DNA of 38,529 bases, from the NCBI GenBank assembly GCA_947461145.1, contig CANHJD010000006.1, positions 1 to 38,529 of the forward strand, read 5' to 3'. Positions 8,190-14,130 of the stretch are shown one piece after another. The first letter of the stretch is position 1. The number at the start of each line of letters is the position of its first letter. Source of the stretch: Bacteriovoracaceae bacterium (GTDB lineage: Bacteria; Bdellovibrionota; Bacteriovoracia; Bacteriovoracales; Bacteriovoracaceae). Under the pieces are notes generated by a model. The model was not told the DNA's origin. It searched no databases and was given only the letters and a program-made list of their open reading frames with translations. Position numbers and translations under genes: made by a program.

Positions 8190-9575
8190 TTATTTCACGT
8201 AATAAACTTTAATCGTTGCACCAACAGGGGGAAGATCATTCTGAGCAAACTTTATGGACCTTGAAATTGAGTCATACGTAAAATTTGTAACTAGAGAATC
8301 ATTGACGTAGACTTTCAAAGTCCCAGGTTGTGGGGTATGGCCAAGAGCAAAGCTATCTAACAATTTAATTAGTGAATCACCCATTCCTGATAGTGACTTG
8401 TAAAAATCTCCTCTGATATCGGAGACGATTCCAGAAGTTTGTGAGGAAGCATCTTTATATCTTTGTGAGCCGGTTGTTACACCATAGTCACAACAATTAG
8501 AATTAAAGACATCCACAATTGAATACATTTTGATTAAACCAGCTGTGGACTTAAAAGATTTTAAATAGTCCATATAGCTTGAAACAGACAGAGGTGACTG
8601 ATCCTCTTCGTCAGAAATTAATACAACAGCAAGGTAAGCGTCTGGTCGTAGAAAAGTGGACGCATATTTCTCCATAAATCCTTGAGTCGCTTCAAGGCCT
8701 TTTTCTTTGCCGGATCCATGAGTTCCTACATTCACGAGATTTCTAAAATCATCCATAAATTTTTGAGGATTTGACTGGGCCATAACAGCATTTAACTTAC
8801 TTTCTGAGCCTGGAACCACTGCACCTTTCAAATAAGGACGACTGGTATCCGTTGTAGTAATTGCCATCTTAAAATCTACGTTCTTCTGAATAAACTCATC
8901 GATGAAAGCAGAAAAGTTTGACCCTAGTGCGTCCTGCTCATCATTCATAGATCCTGAATTATCAATGACCCAAAGGATGTCCAATTTTTTTGAACTTTCA
9001 GATGTTTGAGTAAATTTTTCGAAGGTACATCTCGCTTCGAGGCCGATTGTAGGATTTGATTCATCCAAATGGTCAGGATCATTTCCGTGACCGTTATTGC
9101 AATCTCCATAAGTGGTTCCGCCAGTGGTCGCTCCCCCGGCGGTTGATCCATCAACTCCACCGGAAGTTTCGCCACCACTTGTTCCACCGGCGGTTGATCC
9201 ATCAACTCCACCGGAAGTTTCGCCACCACTTGTTCCCCCGGCGGTTGATCCATCAACTCCACCGGTAGTTTCACCACCACTTGTTCCACCGGAGGTTGAT
9301 CCATCAACTCCACCGGAAGTTTCGCCACCACTTGTTCCACCGGAGGTTGATCCATCAACTCCACCGGAAGTTTCGCCACTATCCACTCCACCCTGAGTAG
9401 TATCCCCACCGAAGTCAATTCCACCTTGATCACCACTTCCTGTGGTTGCCCCATCATTGGGAACATCGGTTGGGGTTTCTAAAAAATTTTTTTCGTAAAA
9501 TTGATCTTTATTACATGCTGATAAATTAAAAAGGACTAAGAATGTGATTCCTAAATTAAAAACTCCGGTCTTCAT
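8190..9575 (-). CDS. vWA-domain lipoprotein with Gly-rich repeat stalk (CglB-like candidate)
   Basis: A 461-aa protein. A signal peptide ends in the lipobox LSAC, with lipidated Cys21. Residues about 65-150 form a Gly/Ser/Thr-rich linker of five 17-residue repeats (GGVDGSTSGGTSGGETS), encoded by a 51-bp tandem repeat. A von Willebrand A domain follows at about 197-400. It has an intact MIDAS metal site DNSGS (205-209), plus a TTTDTS loop and a SDEED loop that would supply the other ligands. Two Cys-containing regions (GDCNNG...ARC and NSNCCDYG) suggest disulfides. A short beta domain ends the protein. The ATG is preceded by AGGGAG. It leads operon B. The vWA lipoprotein CglB is the outer-membrane adhesin of Myxococcus focal adhesions and works with Glt barrels; the layout here fits such a surface adhesin. 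Confidence 0.82.
   Translation of the reverse strand: MKTGVFNLGITFLVLFNLSACNKDQFYEKNFLETPTDVPNDGATTGSGDQGGIDFGGDTTQGGVDSGETSGGVDGSTSGGTSGGETSGGVDGSTSGGTSGGETTGGVDGSTAGGTSGGETSGGVDGSTAGGTSGGETSGGVDGSTAGGATTGGTTYGDCNNGHGNDPDHLDESNPTIGLEARCTFEKFTQTSESSKKLDILWVIDNSGSMNDEQDALGSNFSAFIDEFIQKNVDFKMAITTTDTSRPYLKGAVVPGSESKLNAVMAQSNPQKFMDDFRNLVNVGTHGSGKEKGLEATQGFMEKYASTFLRPDAYLAVVLISDEEDQSPLSVSSYMDYLKSFKSTAGLIKMYSIVDVFNSNCCDYGVTTGSQRYKDASSQTSGIVSDIRGDFYKSLSGMGDSLIKLLDSFALGHTPQPGTLKVYVNDSLVTNFTYDSISRSIKFAQNDLPPVGATIKVYYVK
9134..9388 (-). repeat. 51-bp tandem repeat, five copies, in the vWA lipoprotein gene
   Basis: The string GTTGATCCATCAACTCCACC recurs at 9142, 9193, 9244, 9295 and 9346, exactly 51 bp apart. 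The copies differ by only a few bases. Each unit encodes 17 residues, so changes in copy number would keep the reading frame and alter linker length. It is a coding minisatellite, not a CRISPR array, because there are no unique spacers. Confidence 0.95.
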
Positions 9576-9698
9576 GACTAGACTCCCTTAGGAGCGCAGA
9601 GGTGGACAAAAGTTTAATACTGCATCAAATGCACTAGATTAAAAAAATGTGATTTGAGGCAGACTTTTGGCCTTGCGGATTTTCTTGAGATTTGGATT

Positions 9699-9730
9699 CA
9701 ACATACGTGCAACTTGATTTAACGTCCAAC
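9699..9730 (-). promoter_or_regulatory. Conserved bipartite 32-bp element upstream of operon B (copy 2)
   Basis: The partner of the element at 5633-5664. Both outer blocks (GTTGGACGTT and TGCACGTATGTTG in the gene direction) are identical between copies; only 4 of the 9 central bases differ. Weaker similarity continues on both sides, from about 9670 to 9815, with only one base of length difference from copy 1. It sits about 125 bp before the vWA lipoprotein start codon. Confidence 0.75.
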
Positions 9731-9767
9731 TACAAAATTCAAGAAAAAAATTTTGATTTCTTTGGAC

Positions 9768-9795
9768 ATTCTACGCTTCTCAAAAAAGATTTCAA
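9768..9795 (-). promoter_or_regulatory. Predicted sigma70-type promoter of the vWA lipoprotein operon
   Basis: On the minus strand TTGAAA (plus 9790-9795) and TAGAAT (plus 9768-9773) are separated by 16 bp, the same as the operon A promoter. The start point would be near 9761, giving a leader of about 185 nt in which the 32-bp element begins about 31 nt from the start. Confidence 0.6.
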
Positions 9796-9873
9796 TTTAG
9801 ATTTTATAAAAAATAACAAAACGACTTGATTTGTAATGGCTTAGAAAGCCCTTCTACACAAATTCTTGGCATG

Positions 9874-10437
9874 CTAAAAACCCAAGTGCAGAGATTTGTT
9901 ATCACTTTTAAGGCTTTTCCATACCCTATTGACCCGTTTATATTCACTTCCAACAACCATTTCGCAAAGATTGGTATCAGAACTAAAGTGATAAATATTA
10001 TAAAAACTCATCTTCTTTAAAGATGAAAGATAAACCTTATTATTGAATGCACAATCCAAGATGTAGCTACCAACATAAGTTAGCTGGTCATTTTTTAAGT
10101 GAAAAACAAACTTCTTTTTAAGTTTATTAATTCGATAAATTTTATGATTCAATTTAAGGCCGACAATCTCCCAATCCCCATGGGACATCTCAATTTGGGA
10201 GAGAGTCTTATTTACAATTATGGATTCCTCTTTTTGGGTTCCCTGATTAAGCAAAAGAAGTTCTACTTCTTTTGGGGCGATTAGATGAAAGATTGCCCTT
10301 GTTTTACCCATAATTCTGGGTTTAGGTCCAATTTCCCTATTTGGATTCAAATTTTCTAATTTTGAGGGAGTTGAAAATTGATGGCTACAGCCTATCAAAA
10401 TGATTAAAAAAAGAAGATTTTTCGCTTTGTTATTCAT
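9874..10437 (-). CDS. Putative lipoprotein of unknown function
   Basis: The ORF track gives 205 aa, but the internal ATG at 10435-10437 produces a proper lipoprotein signal (MNNKAKNLLFLIILIGC, lipidated Cys17) and leaves room for a promoter between this gene and the divergent rlmN-like gene. The resulting protein has 187 residues. The mature part is mixed alpha/beta in appearance, with a central stretch that may form beta strands (IFHLIAPKEVELLLLNQ, DWEIVGLKLNHKIYRI) and two Cys near the C-terminus (LDCAF, NLCEM). I do not recognise the family. It lies upstream of operon B on the same strand but is separated from it by the operon B promoter, so it is probably its own unit. Confidence 0.65.
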   Translation of the reverse strand: MNNKAKNLLFLIILIGCSHQFSTPSKLENLNPNREIGPKPRIMGKTRAIFHLIAPKEVELLLLNQGTQKEESIIVNKTLSQIEMSHGDWEIVGLKLNHKIYRINKLKKKFVFHLKNDQLTYVGSYILDCAFNNKVYLSSLKKMSFYNIYHFSSDTNLCEMVVGSEYKRVNRVWKSLKSDNKSLHLGF

Positions 10438-10489
10438 AATTAACAATATTATGACACCTCGATACAAATAGGCTAGATTTAGAATTATC

Positions 10490-11533
10490 ATGAAAACCTC
10501 GGCTTACTCACTAACTGCATCAGATTGGGCAGAAACTTTTGGATCACAAGGCTTCGCTATAGCCTCCCTTCGTTTTTGGCTTGATGGTCTCTACAAAGAC
10601 CGATCTTTTTGGGATCGCCATATTTCACCTCATTCCATAGAATGGTTTACAGAAACATTTGATTTTTCTTTACCAAAAATTTCTCGAGTCCTTGAATCTG
10701 AAGATGGCACTGTCAAATTTCAATTACAATTTGCTGATGGGTTGGAAGTTGAAACAGTTCTAATCCCATTTTTTAAACGTTATACTGTATGCCTCTCGAC
10801 CCAAGTTGGCTGTGCGATGAATTGCAGCTTTTGCTACACTGGAACTCAGGGCCTGAAGCGCCAGCTAACCGCTGGTGAAATTGTGGGTCAATACTTAGTT
10901 GCCTTTGAATGGCTTTTACAGCAAAAGCCCCGCTCATTAAGGCCAAGTATTGTTTTTATGGGCCAGGGCGAACCACTACATAATTTTATTGAAGTAAAAA
11001 AAGCGGTTGAGGTCCTCAGTGATACAAAATGTATTGGGGTCGGACATCGGCAAATGACTCTTTCAACAGTTGGTTACCTACCGGCCATAGGGCAACTTTC
11101 AAACTTCCCAAAGATTAACTTTGCATTGAGTCTTCACTCTCCTTTTGATCATGAAAGAAATCAACTCATTCCAATTAATCAAAAATATCCATTGGATGAG
11201 GTATTAAATGAGTTGGATAAGCTTATGCTCTTAAAGCGCCAATTTATAACTTATGAATACCTATTAATTAAAAATTTTAATATGACTAAAGATCATGCCC
11301 TTGCCCTCGCTGAGAAACTTGCCCATCGCAAAGCCATCATAAATCTCATTCCATTTAATCCTTTCCCTGATTCAAAGTGGGAAAGGCCGGATGATGATGA
11401 AATTGAGAAGTTCAAAGAGCTCCTCGTTTCAGAGAAATTACGTGTTATGGTTCGCAGGACAAAGGGAGATGATATATTGGCCGCTTGCGGCCAGTTAAAA
11501 ATCAACAAAATGGCGAGGAATTATGTTAGTTGA
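10490..11533 (+). CDS. rlmN: RlmN/Cfr-family radical SAM RNA methyltransferase
   Basis: A 347-aa protein of the family that methylates C2 of adenine in 23S rRNA (A2503) and in some tRNAs. All five key cysteines are present: the 4Fe-4S binding motif CX3CX2C (Cys108, 112, 115 in GCAMNCSFC) and the two catalytic cysteines of the RlmN mechanism, Cys101 (TVCLSTQVGC) and Cys333 (LAACGQL). The family signatures LTAGEIVGQY, GQGEPLHNF and RRTKGDDI are also visible. The length is slightly under the usual 360-380 aa, mainly at the N-terminus. It is the first gene of a three-gene run, overlapping tcdA by 11 bp. These bacteria may carry more than one RlmN paralog, so the housekeeping role is likely but not certain. 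Confidence 0.88.
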   Translation: MKTSAYSLTASDWAETFGSQGFAIASLRFWLDGLYKDRSFWDRHISPHSIEWFTETFDFSLPKISRVLESEDGTVKFQLQFADGLEVETVLIPFFKRYTVCLSTQVGCAMNCSFCYTGTQGLKRQLTAGEIVGQYLVAFEWLLQQKPRSLRPSIVFMGQGEPLHNFIEVKKAVEVLSDTKCIGVGHRQMTLSTVGYLPAIGQLSNFPKINFALSLHSPFDHERNQLIPINQKYPLDEVLNELDKLMLLKRQFITYEYLLIKNFNMTKDHALALAEKLAHRKAIINLIPFNPFPDSKWERPDDDEIEKFKELLVSEKLRVMVRRTKGDDILAACGQLKINKMARNYVS

Positions 11534-12296
11534 TGATTTTGATTCACGCTTTGGCGGGATTGTCAGAGTTTATGGGATAAAAGGAATGTTAAAAATTAGG
11601 CAGGCAAAAATTCTTGTCATCGGAATCGGGGGAGTTGGCTCTTGGGTTGCTGAAGCGCTCGCAAGGACCGGCATCGGTCATATGACAATGGTTGATCTTG
11701 ATGATGTCTGTGTCACCAATATTAACCGCCAGGTTCACGCCCTAAATGGCACTGTTGGTAAATTTAAAGTGGATGTGATGAAAGAAAGAATTGAGCTTAT
11801 TAATCCTTTCTGTGAAGTAGATACAAAGCAATGTTTTTTTAGTCCAAAAAATTTAGGGTTAATTTTTGATAAGCATTATGATTTTGTGGTTGATGCCTGT
11901 GATGACTTTACTAACAAATGCTACCTCATTGATTACTGCAGACAAAATAATATTCCCTTGGTTGTCATGGGTGGTGCAGGTGGAAAAACTGATCCATCAC
12001 AGATCAAAATTACTGACATGGCCACATCTGCAAATGATCGCTTACTCGCTCGTCTTCGCAAAAAACTACGTCAAGATTTTTCTTTTCCAGGTGAAACAGA
12101 TGGTAACTTCGGAGTATGGGCCGTCTGGTCCCATGAGCGTGCTGTCTACCCGACACCTGATGGATGTGTGACTCATAAACCTCCAGGGATGGCAAAAAAT
12201 ATGGATTGCTCTGAGGGCTTTGGATCAGTGAGCTTTGTCACAGGAGCTTTCGCTTTTGCAGCGACTTCACTCGTTATAAGAGAGATTACAAAATGA
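11523..12296 (+). CDS. tcdA: tRNA threonylcarbamoyladenosine dehydratase TcdA (CsdL)
   Basis: A 257-aa E1-like enzyme. It uses ATP to convert t6A37 in tRNA to the cyclic form ct6A, which improves decoding of ANN codons. The nucleotide-binding motif GIGGVGSWVAEALAR is at about residues 37-51, followed by the adenylation signature VDLDDVCVTNINRQVHAL and DACDDFTNKCYLI, all typical of TcdA/ThiF-type proteins. The length is close to the E. coli protein (268 aa). The start overlaps the end of the rlmN-like gene, and the stop overlaps the start of the DUF1232 gene (ATGA). Two RNA-modification enzymes in one operon suggest a translation-fidelity unit. Confidence 0.92.
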   Translation: MLVDDFDSRFGGIVRVYGIKGMLKIRQAKILVIGIGGVGSWVAEALARTGIGHMTMVDLDDVCVTNINRQVHALNGTVGKFKVDVMKERIELINPFCEVDTKQCFFSPKNLGLIFDKHYDFVVDACDDFTNKCYLIDYCRQNNIPLVVMGGAGGKTDPSQIKITDMATSANDRLLARLRKKLRQDFSFPGETDGNFGVWAVWSHERAVYPTPDGCVTHKPPGMAKNMDCSEGFGSVSFVTGAFAFAATSLVIREITK

Positions 12297-12640
12297 AATT
12301 TTTTAAAGATCTTAAAAAGTTTTTACTCGATGTTGGAAATGATAAGAGGATTCCTGCAAGAGATAAAAAAATTGTGCTTGCTCTAATCGCCCTTGTGATT
12401 TCCCCTATTGATCTTATACCAGACTGGATACCAGTACTTGGACTTCTTGATGATATTATTATTCTTTCTATAATTCTTGATTATTTTTTTAGAGTCTTAG
12501 ATAGCAATGTATTGCTTTCACATTATCCATGGGGAATGAAAAGCTTTGTAAGGCTAAAAGGCATCGCCCGAGGAATGGAATTTTTTATTCCACGTTTTAT
12601 TAAGAAACGCCTTTGGCAATATGTTGGAGAGCCTTACTAG
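12293..12640 (+). CDS. DUF1232 (YkvA-like) small membrane protein
   Basis: A 115-aa protein matching the DUF1232/YkvA pattern: ARDKKIVLALIALVISPIDLIPDWIPVLGLLDDIII, with the family's S-P-I-D-L-I-P-D core, in which acidic residues are embedded in a hydrophobic hairpin (about residues 27-70). The molecular role of the family is not established; it is usually membrane-associated. Its start overlaps the stop of tcdA by 4 bp, so it is co-translated with it. It ends 2 bp before the stop of the convergent small secreted protein gene. Confidence 0.85.
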   Translation: MKFFKDLKKFLLDVGNDKRIPARDKKIVLALIALVISPIDLIPDWIPVLGLLDDIIILSIILDYFFRVLDSNVLLSHYPWGMKSFVRLKGIARGMEFFIPRFIKKRLWQYVGEPY

Positions 12641-12642
12641 TC

Positions 12643-12975
12643 TTAATATTTTGGAACAATTTTTTCCAAGTCACTTTGAATCTGTTTGAATTGGACACTA
12701 TCTAAATCAATCCCATGAACTTCCTCAATCTTATTATCTGAATGAGCGCTAGCCGAAGCTGGAGATCGTGAAGCGGCTTTTTCCGCCTGACGATTGATAG
12801 CGACCCATTGCTCAGAACTTAATGATTGCATCCGGGCTTTGGCCTTGGCAGCTTCTTCCTTTGAAATGACGTTTTTTTCCACCATTTGATCCAGCATACT
12901 TACAACTCTTTCAGGAGAGACATCTGCCACTGAATGAAAGGTAACAAAAACTACCAATGAAAATAACCATTTCAT
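12643..12975 (-). CDS. Small secreted protein of unknown function
   Basis: I prefer the ATG at 12973-12975 over the ORF-track start because GAGG lies 7 bases upstream and the resulting N-terminus is a signal peptide (MKWLFSLVVFVTFHSVA). The mature protein is about 93 residues, mostly helical and charged (ERVVSMLDQMVEKNVISKEEAAKAKARM). The segment VEKNVISKEEAAKAKARMQS has the look of a short helical-hairpin motif seen in small regulators with SHOCT-like ends, but I cannot assign it. No cysteines are present. Downstream of the Gre-fold gene on the same strand, it is separated from it by a strong hairpin and about 120 bp, so it is probably transcribed independently. Confidence 0.65.
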   Translation of the reverse strand: MKWLFSLVVFVTFHSVADVSPERVVSMLDQMVEKNVISKEEAAKAKARMQSLSSEQWVAINRQAEKAASRSPASASAHSDNKIEEVHGIDLDSVQFKQIQSDLEKIVPKY

Positions 12976-13083
12976 GCTTAACCTCGCATGAGTCATTATC
13001 GGTACTTTCTAGAACTGGATTAATGGATATTACGAGAGAACCTAATTGCGAGGGGTTATAAAAATCGAAGGATTGGTCTATTG

Positions 13084-13109
13084 GCAACTAAATCAGTCAG
13101 TTTAGTTGC
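13084..13109. terminator. Inverted repeat overlapping the stop of the Gre-fold gene
   Basis: GCAACTAAA (13084-13092) and TTTAGTTGC (13101-13109) form a perfect 9-bp stem with an 8-base loop. The stem includes the last codons and stop of the Gre-fold gene on the minus strand. No T-run follows, so it may act as a weak terminator or as a 3' end that protects the message. Confidence 0.45.
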
Positions 13110-13573
13110 ATAATTTTATACGCTCTCGTTTCTTTAGGTGTTTGGACTTCAAATTCCTCACCGGCCTTAAGCCCCAGCATTTCTGAGCCTAGTGGGGAAA
13201 ATATGGAGACAACCAAAACAGCCTTGTCTCCAATTTTTAAAATTGTCCCACCTGAAGTCGGTATAAGAAAATAGGTTCTTCTTTCACCCTTGTGCAGAAG
13301 TTCAACGAGACTCCCAATACTGGCCTCTTGTGAATTATTCGATAGTTCAAGATCAACTTCTTCTAGCATTTGAATTTCTAGCTTAAGGTCCTCTACTCTT
13401 CTGGCTTCAGCACTTGCAAGATAAGAGGCCTCAAGAGAGCGCGTATCGTACTTACTTTCGGCCTTGAATTCCTGGTCAGTGGCAAACTCTTTTGTAGCCT
13501 TAGCAGCCACTTCAAGCTCTTGCATCTCAGTTTTCATCTTACCAATAAGTTCAGATAAAAGATCTTGCTTCAC
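13097..13573 (-). CDS. GreA/GreB-fold transcription elongation factor-like protein
   Basis: About 158 aa when started at the GTG at 13571-13573, which matches the usual GreA/GreB length. The ORF-track start would run 16 codons into the upstream gene. The first 75 residues form a charged coiled coil (KMKTEMQELEVAAKATKEFATDQEFKAESKYDTRSLEASYLASAEARR) and the rest an FKBP-like domain (GSLVELLHKGERRTYFLI, GDKAVLVVSIFSPLGSEMLG, AGEEFEVQTP). Gre factors insert the coiled coil into RNA polymerase to trigger cleavage of stalled transcripts. The coiled-coil tip here differs from the classical GreA tip, so the function may differ. The GTG overlaps the SEC-C gene's TAG, so translation is coupled. Confidence 0.75.
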   Translation of the reverse strand: MKQDLLSELIGKMKTEMQELEVAAKATKEFATDQEFKAESKYDTRSLEASYLASAEARRVEDLKLEIQMLEEVDLELSNNSQEASIGSLVELLHKGERRTYFLIPTSGGTILKIGDKAVLVVSIFSPLGSEMLGLKAGEEFEVQTPKETRAYKIMQLN

Positions 13574-14079
13574 TAAGCACCATGGCACTTTTTGAATTTT
13601 TTGCCTGAACCGCAATGGCAAGGATCATTTCGTCCTAATTTGGGTTCAAGTCTTTTGACTGGTTGGGCACCATGAACATTACCCTCTTTAAATTTCCACT
13701 CGCCATTATGTTTTTGAAACAAAGAAGTTTCATGGTGACGAAGCTCTGTTCCAGAAGTTTTATCTTTATAATGGGCCACAAACTCAACTAGACCTGAATC
13801 ATCATTAGCCTGGCCTTTCTTTGTAGTTTTTATCTCAAGGCCTTTCCACTCAGAACTTTCCGCCCACTTAAGTGCTTCTTCTTTATTAAAGACTTCGTGC
13901 TTCTCATGGACTTGGGTGCTATCGATAAAATCCATATCTCTTACAACGTAGGCCGTATAGCGAGACCTCATAAGTGACTCAGCAGTTGCTGCTTTTTTAG
14001 ATCCTTTAATGATGGGTCCACAACAAACGTCAAATTCAGCTTTAGTTGTTTCCAAAACACGGCATGGGCAATCAGACAT
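13573..14079 (-). CDS. YchJ-like SEC-C motif protein
   Basis: A 168-aa protein of the UPF0225/YchJ type. The N-terminal CPC...CCGPIIKG and [20 protein letters not shown] match the family start. The middle is a cystatin/NTF2-like fold ending in the SEC-C zinc motif [19 protein letters not shown]. The SEC-C motif is also found at the end of SecA, where Zn-bound Cys/His residues contact SecB and ribosomes; the role of YchJ itself is unclear. The gene is transcribed divergently from hrpB with a 51-bp gap, and it is followed directly by the Gre-fold gene. Confidence 0.88.
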   Translation of the reverse strand: MSDCPCRVLETTKAEFDVCCGPIIKGSKKAATAESLMRSRYTAYVVRDMDFIDSTQVHEKHEVFNKEEALKWAESSEWKGLEIKTTKKGQANDDSGLVEFVAHYKDKTSGTELRHHETSLFQKHNGEWKFKEGNVHGAQPVKRLEPKLGRNDPCHCGSGKKFKKCHGA

Positions 14080-14130
14080 ATCTCTCTCCTATGATTTTCA
14101 TTATTATCAATGTAAGATCAAAAACATTCA

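Noticed and set aside
9134-9388. Possible CRISPR-like array
   Set aside because: The 51-bp units are directly adjacent and near identical, with no unique spacers, and they encode a Gly-rich linker in frame.
9112-9396. Plus-strand ORF of Pro/Val/Ser repeats (PPEVSPPLVPP)
   Set aside because: It is the antisense shadow of the 51-bp coding repeat in the vWA lipoprotein gene, which has a lipobox, a MIDAS and a ribosome-binding site.
9826-10020. 64-aa plus-strand ORF
   Set aside because: It mostly overlaps the minus-strand lipoprotein gene, which has a clear lipobox, and shows no protein features of its own.
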